DNA of 64,000 nt from an uncultured Lachnospiraceae bacterium (GTDB lineage Bacteria; Bacillota; Clostridia; Lachnospirales; Lachnospiraceae), in NCBI GenBank assembly GCA_934317845.1, contig CAKRES010000002.1:196335-260334 (forward strand). Direction: 5' to 3'. Numbering within the stretch: the first letter of the stretch is position 1; each line of letters opens with the position of its first letter. The notes below the pieces were generated by a model, which worked only from the letters and a program-made list of their open reading frames with translations, was not told the DNA's origin and searched no databases. The position numbers and the translations under genes are program-made. Positions 50,584 through 58,733 of the stretch are shown piece by piece.

Positions 50584-50656
50584 AAAGTATAGTACAATAA
50601 AAATTAGATACACTAGGTAACAACAAAGAGCCTCATCATAAGGCTCTTTCCTTTTT
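50570..50656 (+). promoter_or_regulatory. Promoter plus leader hairpin of the rhomboid gene
   Basis: ATGACA (50570-50575, overlapping the toxin gene end), 17-base spacer, TACAAT (50593-50598). Then AAAGAGCCT pairs with AGGCTCTTT (about 50625-50649), followed by CCTTTTTT. Like the 4362 and 13750 leaders, the hairpin lies within the first 20-50 bases of the transcript. Confidence 0.6.
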
Positions 50657-50671
50657 TAAAGGAGTGACGAA

Positions 50672-51727
50672 ATGCAGATAGAATGGAAACGCTTTTTAGG
50701 CAGCGAGGGGTATCAGCAGATTTTGGAATCTTCGTATGCAGTGTTTGTAAAGCGGCAGGAGATGGAACTGCTGGTAGTCTCCATTGCAACGGAGACCGTG
50801 CTTGCATTAAAAAGCTGGCAGCAGGTAACGCAGGAGAAGGAAGAGATTACAAATCAGCTTGTGAAACAGGGGGCAGACCCGATGCACCTGCACCATCTGC
50901 TTCTGGTAGAGGTGGCAGGAGAGGTGTCAGAACATTTTAAAGAGCTTGCCTCTAAGGTAGAAGGGGTATGGTTTATTTCCCAATATCCACCAGCAGTGTT
51001 TGTATTTGAACGGCAGACTACAAAGTTTTACGGGTTATATGAGGCACTCATGAATTTCCTGGATGAGAATCCGCAGCTGCCGAAAAAAGGTGTGGATGTC
51101 AGATGGTTTTTGTCAAGGCTTACTCCGGTTACTCTTATTCTGGTACTGATCAATGTATTTGTATATTTTATCAGCAGTCATTTTGGCAATGTATATGATG
51201 CGCAGGATATGTACCGCATGGGGGCAATGACATTTGATGCGGTATTTATCCGCAAAGAATTCTGGCGGCTTTTTACGGCGATGTTTCTGCATTACGGGAT
51301 CTCACATCTGGCAAATAATATGGTCTCCTTATTGTGCCTTGGAACAATGCTGGAGCGAAGGATAGGTTCTTTACGGTTCGCGATCCTTTATCTCGTATCA
51401 GGACTGTTGGCGGGATTCAGCTCCATGGCAGTTGATTATTATCAGATCGTACGGCTGCAGGAAGCTTCTTATGCAGTATCTGCCGGAGCTTCCGGTGCTA
51501 TCTTTGGTGTGATCGGTGGGTTGATCGCGATCGTATTGATGCAGCATTTTTGGAAAGACCGCAACCAGACAGAGGAGATCTCTATGCGCAGTCTGTTGCT
51601 CATGACATTCTTTACCCTGTGGGAAGGATTTGCCTCTGTTGGTGTGGACAATGCGGCGCATGTGGGCGGTTTGGTTTTTGGATTTCTTCTGTCCTTTTTG
51701 CTTGCGAGAAAAAGGCATATGGTTTAA
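50672..51727 (+). CDS. Rhomboid-family intramembrane serine protease
   Basis: 351 residues. A soluble N-terminal region (about 1-145) precedes six or seven helices. Catalytic pattern: HYGISHLANNMVSLL (oxyanion His/Asn), AGASGAIFGVIGGL (GxSG, nucleophile serine) and NAAHVGGLVFGF (active-site His). It cleaves membrane proteins inside the bilayer; in Firmicutes members affect cell division or export. AAAGGAG lies before ATG 50672. The N-terminal domain of unknown type is larger than in minimal rhomboids. Confidence 0.92.
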   Translation: MQIEWKRFLGSEGYQQILESSYAVFVKRQEMELLVVSIATETVLALKSWQQVTQEKEEITNQLVKQGADPMHLHHLLLVEVAGEVSEHFKELASKVEGVWFISQYPPAVFVFERQTTKFYGLYEALMNFLDENPQLPKKGVDVRWFLSRLTPVTLILVLINVFVYFISSHFGNVYDAQDMYRMGAMTFDAVFIRKEFWRLFTAMFLHYGISHLANNMVSLLCLGTMLERRIGSLRFAILYLVSGLLAGFSSMAVDYYQIVRLQEASYAVSAGASGAIFGVIGGLIAIVLMQHFWKDRNQTEEISMRSLLLMTFFTLWEGFASVGVDNAAHVGGLVFGFLLSFLLARKRHMV

Positions 51728-51773
51728 ACTAAAAGAAGCAGTTTGGTTTAAGATTTAGAGAGGTGTTTGACAG

Positions 51774-52901
51774 ATGAAGATCACAGTGGTGTATGGTGGA
51801 AGAGGATTGATAGAGGATCCGACATTATATGTACTTGAGAAAATGCAGACGGTGTTAGAAGAACTTCGTGTTCAGGTAGACCGTATTAATTTATATGAGA
51901 ATCGCAACCAGATCTCTACGCTTCCGTCACGATTGAAAGAGACCAATGGTGTTGTGCTGGCAAGCTCTGTGGAGTGGTTTGGAATTGGCGGAACCATGCA
52001 GGAATTTCTGGATGCCTGTTGGTTATATGGCGACAAGGAAAAGATCGCAACTCTTTATATGATGCCGGTTGTACTGTCTACTACCAGTGGCGAGAAGGAT
52101 GCCATGCTTCATCTCATCAAGGCATGGGAGGTGCTTGGTGGAATGCCGGCAGATGGGATCTGTGCCTATGTGGAGGATGCGGTAGAATTTGAACTTAACA
52201 AAAGTTATAGTCGTGTGATCGAGAAGAAGACAGAGCAGCTTTACCGGACAGTGAATCAACGTCTTACAGTTCTTCCGTCTTCCAGTGCGGTGATCCGCAC
52301 CAAGGTGTTAAAACCCAAAAGCATTGATCTGACTCCGCAGGAAAGTGAGCAGCTTTCCAAATTTGTCTCAGACGATACTTACGTGAAACAGCAGAAAGAA
52401 GATATTGAAGAATTAGTTTCCATGTTCAAAGGAATGCTCAAGGAAGGGGACGTGCCAGGGGGCATTGCAGCAAAGGGCAGTGACGTGGTTTCTTCTGTAT
52501 TTGATCCTTTGGAGGAAAAAGAGCCGGAGAAGAAGGTGGAACAGGCAGGCAATTATGGAAAATATCAGGAGAAAATAAAGGAACAGACGATCCCTGCTGA
52601 TTTCCGGGCAAGATTTGAATCGTGCTTTACACCGGAGGCCGGATTTGAGGGAAGCTACGTGATCACTTTAACAGACAAGGAGCAGAAAATAAAAATAGCT
52701 GTAAAGGGAGAACGGCTGATGATCACGTCAGTGCAGAATGAGGAAGATGCCGATGTAATGATGCAGATGGAGAGCAGGATCTTAAATCGTATTACGAGAG
52801 GGGAAATGTCATTTCAGACTGCATTTATGGGCGGTGAAATGAAAATGAAAGGGAATTTTAAAACGTATCGGGTGTTAGATCAGATATTCCGGTTTGCGTA
52901 G
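51774..52901 (+). CDS. Flavodoxin-like/FMN-reductase domain fused to SCP2 sterol-carrier domain
   Basis: 375 residues. The N-terminal about 165 have an NADPH-dependent FMN-reductase-like fold (MKITVVYGGRGLIEDPTLYVLEKM, GVVLASSVEWFGIGGTMQEFLDAC). A linker (about 170-265) leads to a C-terminal SCP2-type domain (about 280-375; FEGSYVITLTDKEQKIKIAVKGERLMI, ITRGEMSFQTAFMGGEMKMKGNF). SCP2 domains bind lipids or hydrophobic ligands. The combination suggests a redox step on a lipid-like substrate; this is inference. RBS GAGAGGTG before ATG 51774. Same direction as dnaX, 18 bases ahead. Confidence 0.8.
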   Translation: MKITVVYGGRGLIEDPTLYVLEKMQTVLEELRVQVDRINLYENRNQISTLPSRLKETNGVVLASSVEWFGIGGTMQEFLDACWLYGDKEKIATLYMMPVVLSTTSGEKDAMLHLIKAWEVLGGMPADGICAYVEDAVEFELNKSYSRVIEKKTEQLYRTVNQRLTVLPSSSAVIRTKVLKPKSIDLTPQESEQLSKFVSDDTYVKQQKEDIEELVSMFKGMLKEGDVPGGIAAKGSDVVSSVFDPLEEKEPEKKVEQAGNYGKYQEKIKEQTIPADFRARFESCFTPEAGFEGSYVITLTDKEQKIKIAVKGERLMITSVQNEEDADVMMQMESRILNRITRGEMSFQTAFMGGEMKMKGNFKTYRVLDQIFRFA

Positions 52902-52919
52902 GACGAAGGAGAGAAAGAC

Positions 52920-54587
52920 ATGGCTTATCAGGCATTATATCGGAAATGGCGTCCGGGAGAATTTGAAGAAGTAAAAGGGCAGGAACAGATCGTTCGTACT
53001 CTGAAAAATCAGATCGTGGCAGACCGCATTGGACATGCGTATCTGTTTTGCGGAACGCGCGGTACGGGTAAAACAACGATCGCCAAATTATTTGCTAAGG
53101 CGGTCAACTGCGAACATCCGGTAGATGGAAGTCCTTGTAATGAGTGTGCTTCCTGCAAAGCGATCGCAGCACAGACTTCCATGAATGTATTTGAGATTGA
53201 TGCGGCATCAAACAGTGGTGTTGCCAACGTACGGGAGATCCGTGATAACGTGCAGTATCCTCCTGTGGATGCGCATTATAAGGTGTATATCATTGACGAG
53301 GCACATATGCTCACCAAGGAGGCATTTAATGCTCTTTTAAAAACACTTGAGGAGCCGCCGGAGTATGTTATTTTTATTCTGGCAACTACGGAAGCACAGG
53401 CTGTTCCGATGACGATCTTATCCCGGTGCCAGCGGTATGATTTCAGGCGTATTGGCATTGCAACGATCACAGACCGGTTAGATGAGATCATGCAGCAGGA
53501 GCACATTGAGGTAGCACCGGAGGCATTGCGGTATGTGGCGAGAATGGCGGATGGTTCAATGCGTGATGCATTGTCATTGCTGGACCGCTGCATTTCCTTT
53601 CATATCGGAGAGCGTGTGACGTATGAGCATGTATTGGAACTGCTTGGGGCAGTGGATGCAGATGTGATGACACAGCTGTTCCGCACGATTCTGTCTCACC
53701 AGGTATCGGAGCTTTTGGAACAGATTGAAGCCCTTGTGATGGATGGCAGGGAGTTGACACAGATCAACAATGATTTTATCTGGTATCTTCGAAATCTGCT
53801 TTTGCTGCAGGAAACAAAGCATCCGGAAGAAATCATGGATCTGTCGGCGGAACAGATCACTTCCTTAAAAGAAGTGGCGGCGCTGACCGATGGGGAAAAT
53901 CTGATGCGCTACATCCGGATTTGTTCTGAGCTGGCATCCAAACTCAAATATTCCAGCCAGAAGCGGATCGATCTGGAAGTGGCATATGTGAAGCTTTGCA
54001 AGCCGCAGATGGAGAGTGATGTATCAAGCTTAAAGGCAAGGATTGAAGAACTGGAACAGATCGTAACAGAATTAAAAGAGCAGGGCGTGCGTGTGGCGGC
54101 ACAGCCGCAAATGATGGCAGTACCGCAGGAAGTGCAGGAGGAAGCGGCTGCACCGGAAGATACCGTGGCTGCGTTAAAAGAGCATTTGACCCGTTATTAT
54201 GAGCCGGCACAGCTTGCGGATCTGCAAAAGATCGTAGCCGGAAAGGCGGAGATCGTGTCCCGTATGAAAAAAGCGGGGTATGCGATGCTCGCCATGATCT
54301 ATGAACAGGCACAGATCACGCTCGGAGATCAAAACCACCTGCTTAGTATCGTGGTGGCAAATGAGCGGGAACACCAGATGCTCACCATGGAATCAGAGGG
54401 CGGCGGTTCTTTGGCGACCGAAGGGGCTGCGATCAGGCGAAGTGATGTGATCAAGGCGGTTTACCGGGAAATGTGTGGAAAAGATGTAGATTTTTTCGTG
54501 CGTATCAGAGAGCAGAATAAAACGCAGCGTCTGGAAGATGTGGATCTTGGACTCATCTACGGAATTGAGGTAGAAATAAAACCATGA
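52920..54587 (+). CDS. dnaX: DNA polymerase III gamma/tau subunit
   Basis: 555 residues. Clamp-loader AAA+ module: YRKWRPGEFEEVKGQEQIVRTL, Walker A FCGTRGTGKTTIAKLF, zinc site C...CNECASC, Walker B VYIIDEAHML, arginine-finger region LSRCQRYDFRRI. After about 370 residues comes a coiled coil and the tau-type C-terminal part. It loads the beta clamp and ties leading and lagging polymerases. GAGAGAAAG lies before ATG 52920. Followed by ebfC and recR, the conserved order in Firmicutes. Confidence 0.95.
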   Translation: MAYQALYRKWRPGEFEEVKGQEQIVRTLKNQIVADRIGHAYLFCGTRGTGKTTIAKLFAKAVNCEHPVDGSPCNECASCKAIAAQTSMNVFEIDAASNSGVANVREIRDNVQYPPVDAHYKVYIIDEAHMLTKEAFNALLKTLEEPPEYVIFILATTEAQAVPMTILSRCQRYDFRRIGIATITDRLDEIMQQEHIEVAPEALRYVARMADGSMRDALSLLDRCISFHIGERVTYEHVLELLGAVDADVMTQLFRTILSHQVSELLEQIEALVMDGRELTQINNDFIWYLRNLLLLQETKHPEEIMDLSAEQITSLKEVAALTDGENLMRYIRICSELASKLKYSSQKRIDLEVAYVKLCKPQMESDVSSLKARIEELEQIVTELKEQGVRVAAQPQMMAVPQEVQEEAAAPEDTVAALKEHLTRYYEPAQLADLQKIVAGKAEIVSRMKKAGYAMLAMIYEQAQITLGDQNHLLSIVVANEREHQMLTMESEGGGSLATEGAAIRRSDVIKAVYREMCGKDVDFFVRIREQNKTQRLEDVDLGLIYGIEVEIKP

Positions 54588-54625
54588 ACGTGGTATGATA
54601 AGACTATCAGCGAAGGAGGTATGAC

Positions 54626-54985
54626 ATGGGTAAAGGAAGAGGCGGTTTTCCGGGAGGAATGCCGGGAAACATGAATAATTTAATGAAGCAGGCGCAGAGA
54701 ATGCAGCGCCAGATGGAGCAAAAGACAGCAGAGGTAGAGAACCAGACTTTTGAGGCAACTGCCGGTGGTGGTGTGGTCAAGGTTATTGTATCCGGAAAAC
54801 ACGAAGTGATGGCCATTCAGATGGACAAGGAAGTAGTAGATCCGGATGATATTGAGATGTTAGAGGATTTGATCGTATCTGCGACAAATGAAGCACTTCG
54901 TAAGGTGGATGAAGCCAATGCACAGGCGATGTCAGGCATTGCCGGAGGCTTAGGTGGTGGTTTGCCGGGCGGCTTTCCATTTTAA
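54626..54985 (+). CDS. YbaB/EbfC family nucleoid-associated protein
   Basis: 119 residues. Glycine-rich start (GKGRGGFPGGMPGN), then NNLMKQAQRMQRQMEQKTAEVEN and FEATAGGGVVKVIVSGKHEVMAIQMDKEVV, the YbaB core, and a final GGLGGGLPGGFPF. It binds DNA as a dimer. AAGGAGGT lies before ATG 54626. Standard neighbour between dnaX and recR. Confidence 0.95.
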   Translation: MGKGRGGFPGGMPGNMNNLMKQAQRMQRQMEQKTAEVENQTFEATAGGGVVKVIVSGKHEVMAIQMDKEVVDPDDIEMLEDLIVSATNEALRKVDEANAQAMSGIAGGLGGGLPGGFPF

Positions 54986-55004
54986 CAGATAGCAGGGTGA
55001 TACA

Positions 55005-55601
55005 ATGGATTATTACAGCACCTATATAACGAAACTCATTGAGGAATTTGGACAACTTCCTGGTATTGGAAGCAAGTCCGCACAACGGTTGGCATTTCAC
55101 ATTATGAATCAGCCGGAAGAACGGGTAAAGCATTTCACAGATACAATATTAGAAGCCAAGAAAAATGTTCATTATTGTTCCTGCTGCTGTACGCTTACAG
55201 ATCGGGAGATATGTCCGATCTGCGCCAGTGACAAGCGTGACCATAAGACGATCATGGTAGTCGAAACAACAAAGGATATGGCAGCTTATGAAAAAACCGG
55301 ACAATACGATGGTGTTTATCATGTCCTGCAGGGAGCAATAGATCCAATGCGGGGCATCGGGGTGGAAGACATCCGGGTGAGAGAGCTGATCGAGCGTCTG
55401 AAAGGTGATGTTACGGAAGTGATCATTGCAACAAATCTTGGCGTAGAAGGAGATGCGACCGCTCTTTATTTGCGCAATCTGATCAAACCGACCGGGATCA
55501 AGGTGACGAGAATTGCCAGCGGAGTGCCGGTAGGCGGAGATTTAGAGTGCATTGATGAGGTTACTTTGCTGCGGGCTTTGGAAGGCAGAGTCGAGCAGTA
55601 G
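55005..55601 (+). CDS. recR: Recombination protein RecR
   Basis: 198 residues: helix-hairpin-helix at the start (LIEEFGQLPGIGSKSAQRLAFH), C4 zinc finger (CSCCCTLTDREICPICASDKRD), Toprim region MVVETTKDMAAYEKTGQYDGVYHVLQG and Walker B-like IIATNLGVEGDATALYL. It works with RecF/RecO in gap repair. AGCAGGGTG lies before ATG 55005, 20 bases after ebfC. Confidence 0.96.
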   Translation: MDYYSTYITKLIEEFGQLPGIGSKSAQRLAFHIMNQPEERVKHFTDTILEAKKNVHYCSCCCTLTDREICPICASDKRDHKTIMVVETTKDMAAYEKTGQYDGVYHVLQGAIDPMRGIGVEDIRVRELIERLKGDVTEVIIATNLGVEGDATALYLRNLIKPTGIKVTRIASGVPVGGDLECIDEVTLLRALEGRVEQ

Positions 55602-55634
55602 ACGGATACATAAAGAGAACAATGGAGGTGTAGT

Positions 55635-56711
55635 ATGAAAAGAATTGGTATGTTGACAAGTGGCGGAGATTGCCAGGCATTGAACGCAACCATGCGAGGC
55701 GTAGTCAAAGGTCTTACAAACCTTTACAAAAAAGAAGTTGAGATATACGGCTTTTTAAATGGCTACAAAGGTCTGATGCGAGAGGAATACAAGTTGTTAA
55801 AGCCGGAAGATTTCTCTGGTATTTTAACCAAAGGTGGTACGATCTTAGGAAGCTCCAGACAGCCATTTAAATTGATGAATGTTCCAACGGAAGATGGTCT
55901 TGACAAGGTAAAGGCAATGAAAGATACCTACAAGAAATTAAAGCTTGACTGTCTTGTTGTCTTAGGTGGAAATGGCTCCCAGAAGACCGCTAATCTGTTA
56001 AGTGAAGAAGGACTGAACGTGATCGGTCTTCCAAAGACGATCGACAATGATTTGTGGGGAACTGATATGACATTTGGTTTCCAGAGCGCAGTAGATATTG
56101 CTACGGATTGTATTGACTGTATTCATACTACTGCAGCATCACACAACCGTGTGTTTATTGTGGAGATCATGGGACATAAGGTAGGCTGGATCACACTGCA
56201 TGCCGGTATTGCCGGTGGCGCAGATATTATTTTGCTTCCGGAGATCCCGTATGATATCAATAAAGTATGTGAAGCTTTGGACAAGCGTACGCAGGCAGGC
56301 AAGGGATTTTCTATCTTAGCAGTAGCGGAAGGTGCTATCTCGAAAGAAGATGCCGCACTTCCAAAGAAAAAACGTAAGGAAAAGATTGCCAACCGTGCTT
56401 ACCCATCTGTAGCATATGAGATTGCAGATCAGATCCGGGAATGCAGCGGCAAAGAAGTACGTGTTACCGTTCCGGGACATACCCAGCGAGGAGGTAGTCC
56501 GGTACCTTATGACCGTGTACTGTCCAGCCGTTTCGGAGCAAAGGCAGCAGAGCTGATCAAGAAGGAGGATTATGGAAAGCTTGTTGTATTAAAGGGCAAC
56601 GAAGTAACCGCAATTCCACTTTCTGAGAGCGCAGGTAAATTAAAATATGTATCTCCGGATGATAGTATTGTTAAAGATGCAAGATTATTAGGAATTTCCT
56701 TCGGAGACTGA
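55635..56711 (+). CDS. 6-phosphofructokinase (group III type)
   Basis: 358 residues. Conserved MLTSGGDCQALNATMRGVV, VVLGGNGSQKTANLL, GLPKTIDNDLWGTDMTFGF and PGHTQRGGSPVPYDR. It phosphorylates fructose 6-phosphate. At the phosphoryl-donor sites it reads GGNGS (Gly as in ATP enzymes) and PKTIDND (Lys as in PPi enzymes), a mixed pattern known in group III PFKs, so ATP is likely but PPi cannot be ruled out. GGAGGTG precedes ATG 55635. The gene ends with a terminator shared with the opposing trhA-like gene. Confidence 0.92.
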   Translation: MKRIGMLTSGGDCQALNATMRGVVKGLTNLYKKEVEIYGFLNGYKGLMREEYKLLKPEDFSGILTKGGTILGSSRQPFKLMNVPTEDGLDKVKAMKDTYKKLKLDCLVVLGGNGSQKTANLLSEEGLNVIGLPKTIDNDLWGTDMTFGFQSAVDIATDCIDCIHTTAASHNRVFIVEIMGHKVGWITLHAGIAGGADIILLPEIPYDINKVCEALDKRTQAGKGFSILAVAEGAISKEDAALPKKKRKEKIANRAYPSVAYEIADQIRECSGKEVRVTVPGHTQRGGSPVPYDRVLSSRFGAKAAELIKKEDYGKLVVLKGNEVTAIPLSESAGKLKYVSPDDSIVKDARLLGISFGD

Positions 56712-56725
56712 TCGAGCTTATAAAA

Positions 56726-56781
56726 AAGGCTGTTATGGCTCCCTTTGTAATAAACAGGGGAAGCGAAAACAGCCTTATTTT
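56726..56781. terminator. Bidirectional terminator between pfk and the hemolysin III gene
   Basis: AAGGCTGTT (56726-56734) pairs with AACAGCCTT (56768-56776), flanked by an A run and a T run, so it can act in both directions. Confidence 0.85.
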
Positions 56782-57452
56782 TATGCCAGACTATACATTA
56801 CAATGAAGTGACAGATGCTTCCTGCCATGACAAAAAGATGGAAAATCTCATGCGTTCCAAAAGCAGCGTGACGTTTATTGAACAGTGGAAGCTTTAAAGC
56901 ATAGATCACACCACCGATCGTATAGATGATGCCGCCGGTGAGCAGCCAGAGAAACGCAGCGTGGCTTAGGCCGTTGATGATCGGAGTAAAGGCAAGTACA
57001 CAGATCCAGCCGAGCAGGATGTAGAGCACAGAAGATAACCACATCGGGCAGTTGATGAAACACATTTTAAAGACGATACCCAAAATAGCAACAGACCATA
57101 CAAGTGTGAGCAGGATCAGACCTGTTTTTCCTTTTAATACGATCAGACAGATCGGTGTGTAAGAGCCTGCGATCAACACGTAGATCATTGCGTGGTCGAG
57201 TTTTCGTAAGAGCTTATTGACCCGTTCGGAAATGTCAAGGGAATGATATGTGGTGCTTGCGGCATATAATAAGATCATGCTGACAATGAAGATGGCAAGT
57301 GATGCGGTATGCACGGAGCTTCCACTCCCACTGTAAGATTTTAGGAGTAATGGAAAAGCGGCAAAAAATGCCATGAGCATTCCGATGAAATGTGTAATGG
57401 CACTTGCCGGGTCTTTTAGTTTTCTTTTTGATTTGGTTGTGGTAAAATTCAT
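56781..57452 (-). CDS. Hemolysin III family membrane protein (TrhA-like, PAQR superfamily)
   Basis: 223 residues, seven hydrophobic segments. Family features: DPASAITHFIGMLMAFFAAFPLLL, STTYHSLDIS and a late HAAFGTHEIFHLFVMAGSICHF supplying the HxxxH and Ser/His metal-site residues of PAQR proteins. The name hemolysin is historical; a role in membrane lipid homeostasis has been shown for TrhA of E. coli. AAAGGAGGT precedes the ATG (minus). An inverted repeat (GGTTA-tac-TAACC, 57482-57494) in its leader could be a regulatory site. Confidence 0.88.
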   Translation of the reverse strand: MNFTTTKSKRKLKDPASAITHFIGMLMAFFAAFPLLLKSYSGSGSSVHTASLAIFIVSMILLYAASTTYHSLDISERVNKLLRKLDHAMIYVLIAGSYTPICLIVLKGKTGLILLTLVWSVAILGIVFKMCFINCPMWLSSVLYILLGWICVLAFTPIINGLSHAAFLWLLTGGIIYTIGGVIYALKLPLFNKRHAAFGTHEIFHLFVMAGSICHFIVMYSLA

Positions 57453-57561
57453 AGTGAATACCTCCTTTTGGTAATGGCTGTGGTTAGTATAACCAAAACA
57501 GCATATAAAAACACATGTTATAATTATGTAAAACTTGTAAAATGGTAATTGATATTTTTAC

Positions 57562-57582
57562 ATGTAGTTTTCAAAACTACAT
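57562..57582. promoter_or_regulatory. Perfect palindrome in the divergent hemolysin III/glycosyltransferase gap
   Basis: A 21-base palindrome with half-sites ATGTAGTTTT and AAAACTACAT around a central C. It lies 110 bases upstream of the hemolysin III start and 65 upstream of the glycosyltransferase start. It has no T run in either direction suited to a terminator, so a transcription-factor site is more likely. Confidence 0.7.
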
Positions 57583-57646
57583 CTTGTTTGGTTAGATACT
57601 ATCACAACTTTTCTTAAAATGCAAGAGGGTTTTAGAAAGGATTATT

Positions 57647-58714
57647 ATGAATCGTTGGAAAATAAAAAGAAAAATCTATTTTAATGAGGGAAATATGGAG
57701 AAAGTAGCCCGACAGGAAGAGGTGGCAATGGTTCTTGTACTGCTGTCTACTTATAATGCGCAGGACTATTTAAGAGAACAATTGGACAGTCTGTTAGAGC
57801 AGAGCTTAAAGCAGATCAAGATTGTCATACGGGATGATGGTTCCAGTGATGATACGATCGGAATTTTAGAGGAATACAGTGATATTTATCCTAATATCAC
57901 CTATTATCAGGGAGAAAATCTGGGGGCGGCAGACAGTTTTTTTGATCTGATGAAGCACGTCAGAAAGGAAGCATTTTCCTATGTGGCATTTTGTGATCAG
58001 GATGATTTCTGGCTGGAGGATAAGCTGAAACATGCGGTAAAAACGATAGACCAGTTGACGCAGTATAGTAAAAAAGGACCTGTGCTTTACTGTGGGAAGC
58101 CGCAGCTGGTAGATCAGGACCTTAACATATTAGAGCAGGAGATCAACCGGGAGATCAGACCGGGCTTTTCCAATGCGCTGATCGAAAATATTGTAACGGG
58201 ATGTACGATGGTGCTAAACCGCTCACTCTTTGATCTTTTAGTGGCACATTTGCCTGAGTATTGCATTATGCATGACTGGTGGTGCTACCTGATGGCAAGC
58301 TGTTATGGACTTGTGGTTTATGATGAGCAGCCCTATCTCTACTATCGCCAGCATCAGAATAATGTGATGGGGATCGATGGTTCTTATGTGACAGAGTTTT
58401 CCCATCGTGTGAAAAAATATAAGAGCCGGCAGGGAAATATTGTAAAACAGGCGAAAGAACTTTTGGTACAGATGTCGCAGATTTCTGTAGAAAATCCATG
58501 GAGCGAGGATGTGAAAAAATTGCCGGCATTGCCGGAAATGCTGCATCTTAGTCATCCGGTGTCCGTTTCCAACTGCCGGAAAAGAGCAATGCTGCTGGCA
58601 CATTATAAAGAGGGCAAGACGCGTTTGTCCTTAAGCTTTGGTAAAGTGGTGTACCGGCAGAGAAAAGTAGATGATGCGATCTATCGTTTGTTATTTTTAT
58701 TAGGAATCCGTTAG
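57647..58714 (+). CDS. Family 2 glycosyltransferase (rhamnosyltransferase-like)
   Basis: 355 residues. GT-A domain: VLLSTYNAQDYLREQLDSLLEQ, IVIRDDGSSDDTIGILEEY, NLGAADSFFDLM and FCDQDDFWLEDKL (DxD), followed by TGCTMVLNRSLFDL and MHDWWCYLMASCYG, similar to RfbF-type rhamnosyltransferases used for cell-wall or capsule polymers. Start ATG 57647 after GAAAGG; a later start at the ATG before EKVARQ is possible because the first 16 residues are basic and unconserved. Confidence 0.85.
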   Translation: MNRWKIKRKIYFNEGNMEKVARQEEVAMVLVLLSTYNAQDYLREQLDSLLEQSLKQIKIVIRDDGSSDDTIGILEEYSDIYPNITYYQGENLGAADSFFDLMKHVRKEAFSYVAFCDQDDFWLEDKLKHAVKTIDQLTQYSKKGPVLYCGKPQLVDQDLNILEQEINREIRPGFSNALIENIVTGCTMVLNRSLFDLLVAHLPEYCIMHDWWCYLMASCYGLVVYDEQPYLYYRQHQNNVMGIDGSYVTEFSHRVKKYKSRQGNIVKQAKELLVQMSQISVENPWSEDVKKLPALPEMLHLSHPVSVSNCRKRAMLLAHYKEGKTRLSLSFGKVVYRQRKVDDAIYRLLFLLGIR

Positions 58715-58733
58715 GGTGAGAAAGGAGACGACT

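Noticed and set aside
52920..54587. Programmed frameshift in dnaX
   Set aside because: I saw no A-rich slippery heptamer with a following hairpin near the gamma/tau boundary, so only the full-length product is reported.
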